From the NCBI GenBank assembly GCA_035610365.1, contig CM069432.1, positions 174,838,035 through 174,902,034 on the forward strand: 64,000 nt of DNA, read 5' to 3'. The notes under the pieces were generated by a model. The model was not told the origin of the DNA. It searched no databases and worked only from the letters and a program-made list of their open reading frames with translations. The position numbers and the translations under genes are program-made. Positions within the stretch are counted from its first letter, which is position 1. The number at the start of each line of letters is the position of its first letter. Positions 1 through 12,424 of the stretch are shown piece after piece. Source of the DNA: Aquatica leii (taxonomy: Eukaryota; Arthropoda; Insecta; Coleoptera; Lampyridae).

Positions 1-1
1 G

Positions 2-2431
2 TGGTCATCTAATCTTATTTTAGTTCCCAAGAAAGACGGTACTAGAAGGGTAGTTGTCGATTTTCGTAAGGTTAATAAGGTAACAAAAAAGGATAGTTAC
101 GCGGTTCCTTTTATGGCTGATATTTTAGATAGTTTACGCGACGCAAAATACCTTTCATCTTTGGATATTAAGAGCGCTTACTTTCAGATACCGTTGTCAA
201 AAGAAAGTCGCGAAGTAACAGCATTTACTGTCCCTGGTAGAGGTTTGTGGCAGTTTAAAGTGCTTCCTATGGGGTTACATCATGCTAGCGCTACTTGGCA
301 GCGTTTAATCGATCGTGTTTTGTCTGCAGATCTACAACCATATGTATTTTGTTATTTGGATGACATTATTATATCAACTAACACGTTTGAGAAACACTTA
401 GAAGTTTTGGATAATGTTTTCGAACGATTGATAGCCGCCGGTTTGACATTAAATAAAGAAAAATGCGAGTATTGCCGTTCTGAGTTGCGTTATTTAGGGT
501 ACGTTGTAAATGAATACGGATTAAACGTGGACAGCAGCAAGGTGCAGGCTATTTTAAACATTCCCACTCCCACTAATACCAAGGAAGTTCGCTCTATAAT
601 TGGTCTAGCTGGCTGGTATAGACGTTTTATCCCCAATTATGCTACAACAATAGCGCCTATTACAGCTTTACTTCGGAAAGGAATTAAATTTTGTTGGAGT
701 GACGACTGCGAGAAAGCGTGGATAAAAATAAAGACTTTTTTGACTAACGCTCCTGTGCTCTCGTGTCCAAATTTTGAGCTTCCTTTTTATGTTCAAACTG
801 ACGCATCCGGATTTGGTATTGGCGCAGTTCTCTCTCAAAAAGTTGATGATGGTGAGCACGTGATAGTGTATTTAAGTCGTTCTCTGACTAGATTGGAACG
901 AAACTACTCAGCTACGGAGCGAGAATGCCTGGCAGTAATCTACGCGGTTGAGAAATTCAGACCGTACATAGAAGGAGTAAAATTTTTTGTCATTACAGAT
1001 CATCATTCTTTGGTGTGGCTACAAAACCTCAAGGATCCGGCAGGGAGATTAGCACGCTGGGCTATACGGTTACAAGCGTTCGAGTTTGAGATTATTCATA
1101 GGAAAGGCTCAGAACATTTAGTTCCGGATTGTTTGTCTCGTAGTGTGCCGGTACTGGACGAAGTTACTGTTTCTAGCAGTACCACCGATAAATGGTATAA
1201 GGAGATGATCAATAAAGTTACAGCAGATCCACTTAGATATCCGCTGTGGAGAGCAAAAGATGACCTTCTGTATAAGTATGTTAGATTTAGTGAACTTAGA
1301 GTATCGGACGAAGATGAATGGAAGTTGGTTGTTCCCAAAGATAAACGTTTGGAGTTATTAAAACGCATGCATGATGATCCAAGTTCAGGACACACAGGCG
1401 TGTATAAAACTTTTAATAGGCTCATTCAAAAATATTTTTGGCCGAAGATGAGGTACGATGTACGACGTTACGTTAAAAACTGTACGGTATGCTTAGAGCA
1501 TAAGCCTTTACAAAAAGCACCTCAAGGACTTATGGGCAGTCACCCTAAAGTTGATAAACCATGGGAATTAATTTGTTGTGATTTGATAGGACCACTTGTA
1601 CGTTCATCACAGGGATACAAGTATATACTAGTTATTGCCGATACATTTTCTAAATTTCCAGTTTTGTGTCCTTTGCGTAGCTCAACGGCTAATATGGTAT
1701 GCAAGCACGTAGAAGAAGATGTTTTCTTAACATACGGCGTTCCCAGATATATGATTGTAGACAACGGAGTTCAGTTTCGTAGCAGTCAATTTAAAAACCT
1801 TTTAAACAAATACTCAGTTAATCCCATCTTTACTCCATTCTATTCGCCTCAAGCTAATCCTTGCGGAAGGATCAATCGAGTAATTAAAACAATGTTAGCT
1901 TCTTATGTTAAAAGCGATCATAAAACTTGGTGTAAAAATCTCTCGGCTATTGCTTGCGCGATTCGGACTAGTAAACACGAGGTAACGGGATACTCACCGT
2001 ACTATTTGAATTTCGGTAGGGAAATGGTTTTATCGGGAAATTTGCACGGTTTATCTGTACCAAAAACGGGTATTGAGTTCGAAGAGCGGAATGTTTTAGG
2101 TGGGAAACTTGAAAAATTAAAACATATTTTTCATTTTGTTAGGCAGCGTTTAGAAAAAGCATACTCGCGTAGTAAATTTTATTACGACTTGCGCAGAAGA
2201 AACGTTAAATTTAGAGTTGGCCAAAAAGTCTGGAAAAAAAATTTTGTATTATCTGACGCTAGTAAAAATTTTGCAGCTAAATTAGCCAAACGATTTATAG
2301 GGCCTTATACTATTAAGGAGGTCATGGGGAATAATACTTATCGATTATTAGATGAGTATGGTAATGATAAAGGTTGTTGGCATGTGAAGGATTTAAAAAG
2401 CCATCCTCCTGAGGATATTGCAGAAGATTAA
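2..2431 (+). CDS. pol: Ty3/gypsy Pol polyprotein (RT-RNase H-integrase), 5' end outside window
   Basis: Reverse transcriptase, RNase H and integrase of an LTR retrotransposon. The open frame runs from base 2 with no stop to 2431, so the true start (gag, protease, early RT) lies off the left edge. Counting from the methionine at 113: RT has SSLDIKSAY and the catalytic YLDD at residues 81-84; RNase H acidic residues are D230, E271 and D296; the tether is the usual GYVVNEYGL...GLAGWYRRFI block; the integrase zinc finger is H420, H427, C457, C460; core aspartates are D490 and D550; the C-terminus has a GPY/F-type module and ends in HVKDLKSHPPED. Odd: the third DDE residue, expected in the P-x-E-R-x-N-R motif, reads PCGRINR, so glutamate is glycine (codon GGA at 1865-1867). 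The frame is otherwise intact over about 800 codons, so the copy is probably young. No env follows; the polypurine tract lies about 120 bp downstream. Confidence 0.95.
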   Translation, partial: WSSNLILVPKKDGTRRVVVDFRKVNKVTKKDSYAVPFMADILDSLRDAKYLSSLDIKSAYFQIPLSKESREVTAFTVPGRGLWQFKVLPMGLHHASATWQRLIDRVLSADLQPYVFCYLDDIIISTNTFEKHLEVLDNVFERLIAAGLTLNKEKCEYCRSELRYLGYVVNEYGLNVDSSKVQAILNIPTPTNTKEVRSIIGLAGWYRRFIPNYATTIAPITALLRKGIKFCWSDDCEKAWIKIKTFLTNAPVLSCPNFELPFYVQTDASGFGIGAVLSQKVDDGEHVIVYLSRSLTRLERNYSATERECLAVIYAVEKFRPYIEGVKFFVITDHHSLVWLQNLKDPAGRLARWAIRLQAFEFEIIHRKGSEHLVPDCLSRSVPVLDEVTVSSSTTDKWYKEMINKVTADPLRYPLWRAKDDLLYKYVRFSELRVSDEDEWKLVVPKDKRLELLKRMHDDPSSGHTGVYKTFNRLIQKYFWPKMRYDVRRYVKNCTVCLEHKPLQKAPQGLMGSHPKVDKPWELICCDLIGPLVRSSQGYKYILVIADTFSKFPVLCPLRSSTANMVCKHVEEDVFLTYGVPRYMIVDNGVQFRSSQFKNLLNKYSVNPIFTPFYSPQANPCGRINRVIKTMLASYVKSDHKTWCKNLSAIACAIRTSKHEVTGYSPYYLNFGREMVLSGNLHGLSVPKTGIEFEERNVLGGKLEKLKHIFHFVRQRLEKAYSRSKFYYDLRRRNVKFRVGQKVWKKNFVLSDASKNFAAKLAKRFIGPYTIKEVMGNNTYRLLDEYGNDKGCWHVKDLKSHPPEDIAED

Positions 2432-2549
2432 GTTAAATTTGTTGGTTTTCTGGTTTTTGCTTTCAATTTGTTTTATTGTCTTATTTCTAATTTTTAGTAG
2501 TTTTCTTTTTGAGAATATCATTATTCTAAAATTTGAGAAATTTTCTTTT

Positions 2550-2559
2550 AGGAAGGGGG
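2550..2559 (+). promoter_or_regulatory. Polypurine tract (plus-strand primer site) of the gypsy element
   Basis: A run of ten purines, AGGAAGGGGG, lies between the pol stop and the first TGTT of the proposed LTR. In LTR retrotransposons this RNase H-resistant purine run primes plus-strand DNA synthesis and directly precedes the 3' LTR. Confidence 0.7.
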
Positions 2560-2562
2560 TGT

Positions 2563-3522
2563 TGTTACATGCAAATTTTGCATTACATTTTATTAATTTT
2601 GGTTCAAAAATTATTATTTATTCAATTCATGACCCAGAGGTATTTCCCGTGTTTCGCGCCGCTTTTGGCGATAAGTCAGTCCGACAGTGTGGGCACTTCG
2701 AGGAGACGATCGTGAGCGGTCATTTGAGAAAGTTGCCTGGATATTTTCTGGAGCTAATTTTTGCTTAAGGTTGCAAAATTCGGGTTTTCGAGATTTTTGC
2801 TCCAGAGAAGTAATTAAAGTATAACTATTGGGATTTTTCGAATTTAGTATACTTACGATTTATTCGGATTTTTTATCCAGGATTTAACTTATCCACCACT
2901 CGGTAAGAGTTATTTTTCTTTCTTTATCTTATATTGATCCTTGTTTTGTTTCCGCAGGTCAGGCTGTTAGTCACTATATTTTCCTAAGGGTTGTTCTTAA
3001 ATAACATTTTATTTTAGTTTAAACACCGAAATTTCTCGGTAAGATTTGGTGCGTATCTTTGTGAATATTTTTTATAATTCGAAAATTCTTGTAGGTGTTT
3101 TACGTTCGGTTTTCTGTTGCCCTCGATAGCGATTTATCAGAGCGGAGTCGTCAAGAGTTATCGACAAACGCATACGATTCCTGTCTTCGAGGTGATGACG
3201 TTTAAGTACAGGTTTTATTTTATTTACGCTTACGGCCTAATGTTATATTATGTTACTATAATTTTAAATTGCAATTATCGTTCTTTTGTAACCCTGATGA
3301 ATCGATTCTGATCGGGATTAATTTTTTTGTTTAATTAATTTGGATAAACATTAGTAACCGTAATCCTTTTTTAAAATTAATTATTATTAATTTGTGTTTT
3401 GGGTTCTACTACGTCTGTGTACGTTTCTTTTTGAAATTATATTTTTAGTTTCGAACGTATGGTTTCTTTTATAGATTGAACCTGGGATTGTTACGTCTTT
3501 AGTTTAAGAAATTTACGTAACA
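2563..3522 (+). mobile_element. 3' LTR of the gypsy element
   Basis: The segment starts TGTTAC and ends GTAACA, a perfect 6-bp terminal inverted repeat that fits the TG...CA rule, and it follows pol and the polypurine tract directly. The length would be 960 bp. The start could be 3 bp earlier (TGTTGTTAC at 2560). The 5' LTR is outside the window, so LTR-LTR identity and the target duplication cannot be read. Small open frames inside this stretch (such as 3117-3311) are not recognised and are probably chance. Confidence 0.6.
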
Positions 3523-5720
3523 TATTAATGAAAACTATAAAAAACATGTTGGGCCATCGCGTAAGCGAATTTATTTCTTAAAATAAGGTAAGACTTGTAT
3601 GGAACGCCGTTCTGCTTTTTATTACTAAATTTAATTCCGTTGCATTCAAACAAACTTTAATTTTTATTAAGTTTATTTTTATGTTTGTCTATTTATTTTA
3701 GTACATTTAAATGGTTTGTTGAACAAACTTTACACATTTAAATTGTTAAATAAAAACGTATTTACTGATGCAATACATTTTGCTCAAAATTTTTAACAAT
3801 CATATTAAAAACTTTAATTTAAACTGAGAAAAAAAGTATATGAACAAACATTTTAATTCATGTAACACTTTTTATATAACAAACAAAAAATAAGAATCAT
3901 TTAAATTGTAGAATTAAAATGCATGTCGAATTAAAATGTTACATGAATTAAAATGTTTGTTGATAATTTTAATTCTTCAATTTTAAATCAAGAACAAAAT
4001 TACCAACAAACATATTAATTCTGAATTAAAATGTTTGTTAATTAATTTTAAATCAAATTACAATATAGTACGCGAAAATTTTTAAAGCAACATTTAAATT
4101 CTAACAAACATTTTTAATATGCACAAGAAGTTATTTTATAAGTTACGTATAAAAACGGGCAATAAAAAGTAAAACACAAATTGCTCTTCTTTTGTTTTTA
4201 TGTGTTTGTTAAGTTTTAACAGAATAACTTCCGCGGTCAGGTTAAAAACCAAACTTATGATAGGGTTATCACTCTATAAAATTTTAGGTAGATTTATCGC
4301 CTTTTTTAAACATTAGAGTACTAGACTTCTGCTTTTCCGGGGATGTTTGTTGATCTAGTGTTTTTTGACAACCTCGTTAATTTTTTTCGACAATTTTTAC
4401 CGTTTTATTGAAACCGTTTGTTGTCTTTTGTGCGCTTAGTACTTTTTGGTTTTTTAATGTAGATGTTAGTTTTTTTAATTCCTTTTCTGATACCTTTGTT
4501 TTTTTTGTGTTTGATGTGTTTGGGTCACTATTGTTGTCCTCGAGCGGTATAAGTCCTTAAAGTATCGTTCCCATTATTCTATAAAGATTTTATCGTTATT
4601 AAATCATTCCGTTATTTCAGATTTCTTCAAATGGATAAATTAAATTCTCTTACTTCTTTTCTTTACATCTTTACAATCTTGTCAAATTATGAAGTTTAGG
4701 CTGCGACCTTTCTATCACTATTCATTAAAATTATCATCTTTTATCCAACTTTTTGTAAAGATCCAAAGGTACTCAATTATTTTATAAATTTCCGTATTTG
4801 AAAAGTGAAAAGTGAATAGATACTGTTTAGTTTGTTAAAAATACTTTTATTTTGTTTGTAATTAGATATTGTATTTAGGTTAAAATTGCATCTCCAAATG
4901 TATATTAGTTGTTAAGTTGATTCTATTTTTATTAAAAGTTTTTAGTCTTGTTTTTAACTAAATAGATCTATATTGGTTAGTATTTAGTAAATATAATTAA
5001 TGACACTGCTTTTCATTATTAGTTTTAATTATTTCATTATAAGACGTAGCGAAGCCGTGTTAAAAAAAATGTTCATTACTGGCATTTTAAAACTGATTGA
5101 TTTGACTGATTTTGCAAATTTTGTTTATTAATAAAGTACTCAGGTTGTTACTTATGTGTTTTATTCCATTATTTTACTTTTCCTATCTAATACTCAGTAG
5201 GTTGTTACTTCTCTTTTTTAAAATGTCGCTACTCTGTGCATAGTATCACTTTTCTGATAACACGATTTCCTCTGGTACCTATAAAACTTAAAAAAATACT
5301 AACCCTATCCGGAGTATAACATACATACTGTAAACTTCTAACATAATTAATATTAAATTAAATCGATTAATTTTTCTTAGGAACCACCAAAAAACCCTTT
5401 ACCGTATAATCACACAAATTTATAAATTTACGTTGTACAACAAAAAAGAATATTTAAAAAAATACTGTAATTAGATTTGAGAAAGTTTAAGCGATTTATT
5501 TATTTCTTGTTGATTTTCCTTCCTTGAGTGTGTAGTCGGCCTAGCTAATGTACATAAAATATTATGTCTTATTTAGTTAACTTAAATTTATTAACTAGCC
5601 CAAATTAAAAAGATTCTAAGTGCCCGCAGATTGTTTCAATTGTTTCAGCAACGGGGATAATTGTTCACATTAATATTAAGTGATTTTTATTAGGTATCTA
5701 ACACTACGTAAAATAAGAGT
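3523..5720. other. AT-rich non-coding stretch between elements
   Basis: No gene seen on either strand. The stretch holds the inverted-repeat cluster at 3843-4041, annotated separately. Near 5650 is an ACGGGGATAATTG box that loosely resembles the ACCGGGGACAATT box near 14200; it could be the other end of the pogo-like element, but this is weak. Confidence 0.5.
3843..4041. repeat. Cluster of inverted repeats built on GAATTAAAATGTTTGTT
   Basis: A 25-bp segment at 3843-3867 is the exact reverse complement of 3937-3961, separated by 69 bp. A second, tighter pair of about 17 bp arms at about 4004-4039 has one mismatch. More partial copies of AATTAAAATG lie between and after them. The arrangement suggests a MITE end or a multi-hairpin repeat. 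No coding potential. Confidence 0.6.
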
Positions 5721-6250
5721 TCAAAAAATCACATGACAGTTATGACAGACGTAAAGACTATCCTGTCGAGTGCATTCTTCGTGCGACCAATTTTTGCACT
5801 CAATGCATTGCACCCATTTCTCCTCAGAGCGATTGTATGTGTACTATTTTAGACAAACTAGACAGCAACAATCATATTTGTCAATTTCGCTATCACTCTG
5901 ATCGTCTTTCGTTTTACTGCTTTGAAGTCATGTTCCTGCTGAATAGCATCTACGGGTGTATCCGTATATACTGTATATTTTCTACTATTTCTTTTGGCAC
6001 CTCTTTTTTTGGAAAGTGTCTTTGAAACCCGTCTTACGTCTTTTGGAGAAAATACAATGATAAATGTGACTACATTTTGATGGTGCTTGCAAAATATGAA
6101 CGTTTTGTTTTGGAGGAAGGTGATAAAAAGTGGGCAACGTAGATAAACCATAACGGTTTGACGATAATGCCAGAATGCCAGAAGAAAAAGAAACGATTTT
6201 TTCGGAGACTTATTGCCGATTAACAATAAACGTAAAATAAAAACCCTCAA
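5721..6250 (-). pseudogene. pogo/Tigger-like (DDE_1) transposase, C-terminal remnant
   Basis: A decayed 3' end of a pogo-superfamily transposase. The frame at 5858-6250 contains the linker typical of these proteins: an FSPKDVR motif, a basic stretch, then YTVYTDTPVD. In another frame downstream (stop at 5721-5723) is a small cysteine-rich finger: EKWVQCIECKNWSHEEC followed by YVCHNC. This C-terminal zinc-binding module is common in insect Tigger/jerky-like transposases. A TAG and a frame change separate the two parts, so the copy is dead. No DDE core is recognisable nearby. An N-terminal piece of the same type and strand lies at 13377-13760, on the far side of the I-clade LINE; whether both come from one element is inference. 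Confidence 0.65.
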
Positions 6251-6473
6251 AGCATCAATTTAGTTCATACAGAATTCATGAATGCGTTATAGATAATTTT
6301 TTGATATTGGTCATTTTGCAAACGTTGCATAATATTTTTTTTGGCAATTATAAATCTAAAGATGCCAATTTATTTACTACTAGGACAGGAATCAAATATC
6401 TGTAGTTATCCATTTAATTTATTGCGTATTTTACGAAAAAGATAATTTGTAAAAAAAGATAACGACGATGATA
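6251..6473. other. Short AT-rich spacer
   Basis: Nothing coding recognised. It leads from the transposase remnant into the hexanucleotide tract. Confidence 0.4.
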
Positions 6474-7059
<586 letters not shown>

Positions 7060-7088
7060 TAATGATAATGATGATAATAATAATGATG

Positions 7089-7127
<39 letters not shown>
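7060..7127. repeat. (GAT/AAT)n trinucleotide tract
   Basis: The hexanucleotide tract decays into mixed GAT and AAT triplets and then pure AAT, ending where GC-richer LINE sequence begins. The same triplet forms the LINE tail at 12425-12491. Confidence 0.9.
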
Positions 7128-7334
7128 GGAGTCAAGGTCGTAGACCAGGGACACTTGATGCGTAATACAAGAGTGTGCAGCCAACGGCGACACCCGTTTT
7201 AGCCTCTCAGTGTCCAAGAATGGTGAGAGTAGTGGCGCTCCCCATTCTTTTGGAACCACACGACAAGGCGCGATTATGGAAAAGGATAACTCAAATCAAC
7301 CACCACGAATCCAGAAAAGTGTGTTCTGCCGCGG

Positions 7335-8335
7335 TTGTGGATCGTGAAAAAGGAAGACTGGGATTTCTTTAAAGAGAGTCCCTTTGTTATATATAAACAG
7401 ATATTTGACTACATCGGACAACCCAAATTAATTCGTAAAGTTAAGGAAGGATTACTGGTGGAAACGGTTTCTGCGGCACAAGCCAGTCGATTAGAACGTT
7501 TGACAAAATTAGGCGCAATACAAGTAAAAGTTAGTCCTCATGAAAGGTTAAATCAAAGCAAAGGCGTAGTCATCAGTCGAGATCTACTAAATTGCTCCAT
7601 AAAAGAAATAGTCGAGGGTATGTCAAATCAAGGCGTGATCGAGACCCGCCGGATAAAGACTAGGAGAAATGGAGTATTGGAAGACACCGCCAGTGTAATA
7701 CTTATTTTCAATACACCAACACTTCCTCAGAAGGTCAAAGCGGGATTTCACTCCCTTGCTATTAGATTATATATTCCCGATCCTATACGATGTTTTAAAT
7801 GCCAAACCTTCGGTCATACTACACTGCGATGTAATAATGAAGGAGTATGTGTCTGTGGAAAATCGTTACATGAAGGTTCACCGTGCGAAGGGCCGATCAC
7901 TTGTATAAACTGCAAAGGTAATCACTCGTCCCGTTCTAGAAATTATCCAATATGAAGACAAGAAAAAGCTATACAAGAGATAAAGATACGTGAAAACATA
8001 ACTTACCCAGAAGCAAAAAAGAAAGTGGTTGGATTAACACCAGAACCTGGTATATCGTATGCTAAAGCAACCGCCACTACTTCTAAACAAGTGGCCAATA
8101 TTTATGAAGACGTTGCCCTATCACAAATTAAAGCTCCAACCAAGCATACATACTCTTTCTCCAATGGAAGGCGTAGAATCCTCAAAAAAAAGGGCATTGC
8201 CAGCATCTCCCACGGATTCTATCACTAGCGAAGTGATAGATGCTGAATTTATAATTCCGAATACACGAAGACAAAAAAAGGTTGGTCGAAAGGGAAACCT
8301 TCGAAAATCGAGTGTTTCACCTTGTAGCCAAACGT
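7335..8335 (+). pseudogene. LINE ORF1 (gag-like, zinc knuckles), broken
   Basis: Nucleic-acid-binding protein of the I-clade LINE. The frame opens at 7335 and reads to a TGA at 7953, then continues in the same frame to 8228, so the TGA looks like a point nonsense mutation. Three zinc-knuckle-like motifs lie near 7790-7950: CFKCQTFGHTTLRC, then CVCGKSLHEGSPC, then CINCKGNHSSRSRNYP. In the last, the final cysteine is replaced by tyrosine. Beyond the stop a KIRENITYPEAKKKV segment and a Ser/Thr-rich tail continue. The frame shifts near 8150, and the C-terminal part reads in the frame ending about 8335. Confidence 0.75.
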
Positions 8336-8469
8336 AAACTGTGATATTTACTGAACTAGTCATTTTATTTATCTAGTCATTTTACTTGATTGCCTCTTAT
8401 CTGTATCAACTCGTCTTATACGTATTCGTTATTTATTTATTAAACTATATTTATTTAACTACACGAGCA

Positions 8470-11400
8470 CAAAACTTTACATTACAAAATTCAATTTACA
8501 AAAATTACTACAATGGAATTGTAGAGGATGCATTGTGGGGTAGAGTGACATCAAAATCTTATTGCAACGTCACGACCCAATGTGCTTGTGCTTGCAAGAA
8601 ACACTTCTTGCTCCATGACAGCTGTACCAACTACGAAGATATGAAATAGTAAGACACGACCATTTCCCTGTGCAACGCAGAAGTGGTGGCGTTGCGATAA
8701 TAATAAGAAACGATGTAAAGTACACTGAACTGCAAATAAACATAAATCTTTTATCTGTAGCTATTGCCGTAGAAGCACCAATAAAAATAACTATATGTAA
8801 CATATACTTACCGAACATACACTGGCGTATAGAAGACGTCGAAGACTACGGCAACTACCGCTACCTATTTTTATAGTACGAGATTTTAACGCTCATAACA
8901 CGTTGTGGGGATCACGGACGACTGACGCGAGAGGACGTATTCTCGAACAATGGCTAGAAAACGAAAATTTAGTTCTATTAAACAACGGCTTGCATACGCA
9001 CTTTAATAGCATATCTAATACCTTTTCCGCCATTGACTTGTCAATAGCGTCTAGTCAGATAGCTTCCAAACTGGTATGGAGAGTAGAAAACGACTTATAT
9101 AACAGCGATCATTTTTCAATAATCGTGAAAACCTATAGGGTTTGATTTATAATTTTTTTCATTTAAGTGTTTCAAGTTTGTATCTACATCCTAATATTGT
9201 TAGTTTTATCGGCTTCATTGGAATAAAACAACAAACATAGAAAATCTAGTTCTATTAAACAACGGCTTGCATACGCACTTTAATAGCATATCTAATACAT
9301 TTTCCGCCATTGACTTGTCAATAGCATCTAGTCAGATAGCTTCCAAACTGGTATGGATAGTAGAACACGACTTATATAACAGCGATCATTTTCCAATAAT
9401 CGTGGAAACCGATAGGGTTTGTCCAATCAAACAAGCAAATAGAAGATGGATAACAGCTAAAGCCGATTGGGAAGGCTTTGCCAAGCAACTAACACCTCTG
9501 CAAGCATTAGATGTCTGCAAAATCACCTACATTATAGTCAAAAGTGCACTCAAATTAATACCTAGAACGGGCAAAACCTTGTTCAAACGTGCCGTACCCT
9601 GGTGAAACGCACAAGTAAAAGAGGCGATTGCGACAAAGAAAAAAGCATTTAACAAATTCAGTACCCGACCGAAACAAACCTAGTAGCTTTTAAGAAAGTC
9701 AGGGTTAAGGTGAGGAGAGTTGTGCTTGAAAGTAAGAATGCTAGTTGAAACGCTTACACGTCGACTATAATATCTACTTCTAGCAGCGCTGACATCTGGA
9801 GGAATATACATGCCATACCTGAAAAACATCGCTCCATTATGTCTATCTGTTTGGAAAACTCTCAGCATCATCAAACGGAAGATACGGTAGAGATGGCCAA
9901 TCTACTAGCAACGCAGTTTGAAACTGTAAGCTCGTCGATAAACTATAATGCCACCTTCCTCGCCACGAAAGACCGGGCCGAGATATTTCTCAATTTTGAT
10001 ACGAAAGATACTCTGGATTACAATTTACCTTTCTCGATGAGTAAATTAAACGAGGCAATAAATAAATCAACCTCATCCTTGCCAGGACCGAAAGCAATGA
10101 AATGTTGAAGAAACTTCCAGCTGAAACGAAACCTAACCTGTTAGCTATATTCAATAAACAGTGGAATAACGGTACATACCCTGACAAATGGAAAAAAGCG
10201 ATAGTAATTCCTATTTTAAAGGGCAAAGATCCCATCTGATCCTCTAATTATGCCCTATATTGCTGCATGGGAAAAGTATTAGAGAAGATAGTAAGCAGCC
10301 GTTTGCAATGGTACCTAGAACGAAACAAATTGTTGGTTTCTTACCAAGCCGGATTTTGGAAAAACAGGTCTACCACAGATCATTTGGTGTTATTAGAGCA
10401 AATTGCCCAATATGCATTTAGAAATCGCAAACATCTAATAGGAGTTTTTTTCGACACCAGAGGAGCATATGATATGACGTGGCACTACGGTATCCAACAA
10501 AAATTGCACGATTACGGCTTGAAAGGGAACCTATCAAAGCTTATATGGTCTTTCTTGACAAACAAACGCTTTTGGGTGAGGACGGTAACTGCTTGTTTTC
10601 TGGTAAAAAAATAGAAAACGGTGTTCCACAAGGATCAACTTTAAACTGCACCTTGTTTGCGATAGCAATAAATGAGATAGCAAGGGGTGTAGACGAAAAC
10701 GTGCGTAAGTGCCTATACGTCGATGACTTAGCCACAATGCTCTCAGGCAAGAAAGTGTGACTTATTGCTAGAAAATTGCAACATGCCATAAACACCATAA
10801 TAGCAAACGGTGAAAACATCGGCTTCACGTTTGCCACCAAAAAAACACATTGTCTACACTTTTGCCGACTAAGAACTCCTCACTACGACCCCGTATTATT
10901 TATTAAACAGGAAGTGATTGTTTGCAAAGACACGGCAAAATTTCTTGGAGTAACCTTTGACTCCAAGATGACTTGGAACGAACATCTTTCCGTGACGAAC
11001 CGAAAATGTCGGAAAGCTCTCGACGTCATCAAGGTGCTGGCGCATAGCAAATAGGGCGCGGAACCGTTGACTTTCCTTCAAATATACAAATCGATCGTAC
11101 TATCAAGAATGGATTACGGTTGTGTAGCGTACTCATCGGCACGGAATAGCACGTTGCAGCTTCTAGATAAAATACATAGGGATTAGATACTGTCTAGGTG
11201 CTTTCCCTACGTCACCAATAAAAAGTCTATACAACGAAGCTAGACTAAGATCCTTAATTCTAAGGCGAACGACATTACTTGCCAAATATGTCACACGTAT
11301 AAAAGCTTCCCCGGATCATCCCAACCATGACTTCTTTTCAAAACCAAACCACTTGTATCACAGCCGACCGTCCATCACGAAACCAGCTGGAGTGCGTTTT

Positions 11401-12342
11401 AAGAAGTACTTAAACTCAATCGAATATTCGTTACCTGAAATACTGGAAGAATTTCCTAACGAGGTACCTCCATGGACTTTAATAAACTCCAAAGTTTATT
11501 TAAATCTAAGTAGTTTTCGTCCAACAGCAGAAACGTATTCGTTAAACTGTATCGTGTATACAGATGGATCAAAGATAGAGAGCGGCGTTGGCTGTGCAAT
11601 CGTATGTGATCAAGAAAGTTATACCTGGTCTCTGGATAAAATGTGCTCGGTGTATGCAGCAGAACAATATGCGATGTGGCAAGCCCTATTGTACTGCAGA
11701 TTTAATCAGCATCGAGAAAATTTTCTCGTTGTGACCGATGCTTTCAGCGTTATAAAATCTCTAGAACAACCATATACCACCGATCCTATGACGCAGATGA
11801 TTTTATGCCAGCTGAAACATTTAGAAGATAACTTCTGTAAAATAACTTTAATGTGGGTTCCTAGTCATATAGGAATAGTAGGAAACGAGTTAGCAGATCA
11901 AGCTGCTCGCATAGCTGCTTCCAAACCCGAAATAGACGTCTCGTTAATTAAAAGAAGCAACTTAAATAACAATATAAAAAACACGAATGGCAACTGAAAT
12001 GGAATCAAACAAATACACATCTTACTCCAATAAAAAAAATTGATCACAAACCCGTACCTTGATTTTCATCTAACAAGAGAACAAGCTATTCGTGCGCATA
12101 GACTGAGACAGGGGCACACACAACTAACACATCAACATTTGCTTAAAGGTGAACCGGCACCTCGTTGTGCAGAATGCCAAGTCGTTCTTACCGTGGTGCA
12201 CATAATTTGTGAATGTCCAAAGTACGAAATAGAAAGACTGCAATGTTGTATAAAAAATGACATCGCGGAAAATTTAAACAACCGACGAAAAATACTAACT
12301 ACTAATTTCTTAAAAAATATAAATTTTTATAATAAATTATGA
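8470..12342 (+). pseudogene. LINE ORF2 (endonuclease-RT-RNase H), broken
   Basis: Replication polyprotein of the I-clade LINE in several frames. Endonuclease: LLQWNCRG near 8500, CLQET near 8590, GGVAIIIRN near 8690, NAHNTLWGS near 8890, SAIDLSI and YNSDHF near 9030-9110. RT: GKVLEKIVSSRLQWYL near 10270, NRSTTDHL, ENGVPQGSTLN near 10615, and the catalytic YVDD near 10715. RNase H: YTDGSKIESGVGCAIV near 11560, AEQYAMWQAL, VTDAFSVIKS, and WVPSHIGIVGNELAD near 11855-11900. Terminal CCHC: CAECQ...HIICECP near 12170-12220. There are many stops and frame changes, and a partial duplication of the endonuclease end. Start is uncertain. Confidence 0.85.
8963..9421 (+). repeat. Internal duplication within LINE ORF2 (two 182-bp copies)
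   Basis: 8963-9144 and 9240-9421 are direct copies with eight differences that I count. The unit encodes the end of the endonuclease domain. The 95 bp between them are AT-rich and unrelated. ORF2 continues only from the second copy. Confidence 0.9.
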
Positions 12343-12424
12343 GTTATAAGTTACCATGAAAAGGAGCCAATGACCACTCACTGTAGTCGACGCTCACCAA
12401 AAAAATTAAAAAAAAAACTAAAAA

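Noticed and set aside
2418-2768. 116-aa hydrophobic ORF after gypsy pol, a possible env
   Set aside because: It overlaps the polypurine tract and LTR start and lacks a surface/transmembrane Env layout; probably chance.
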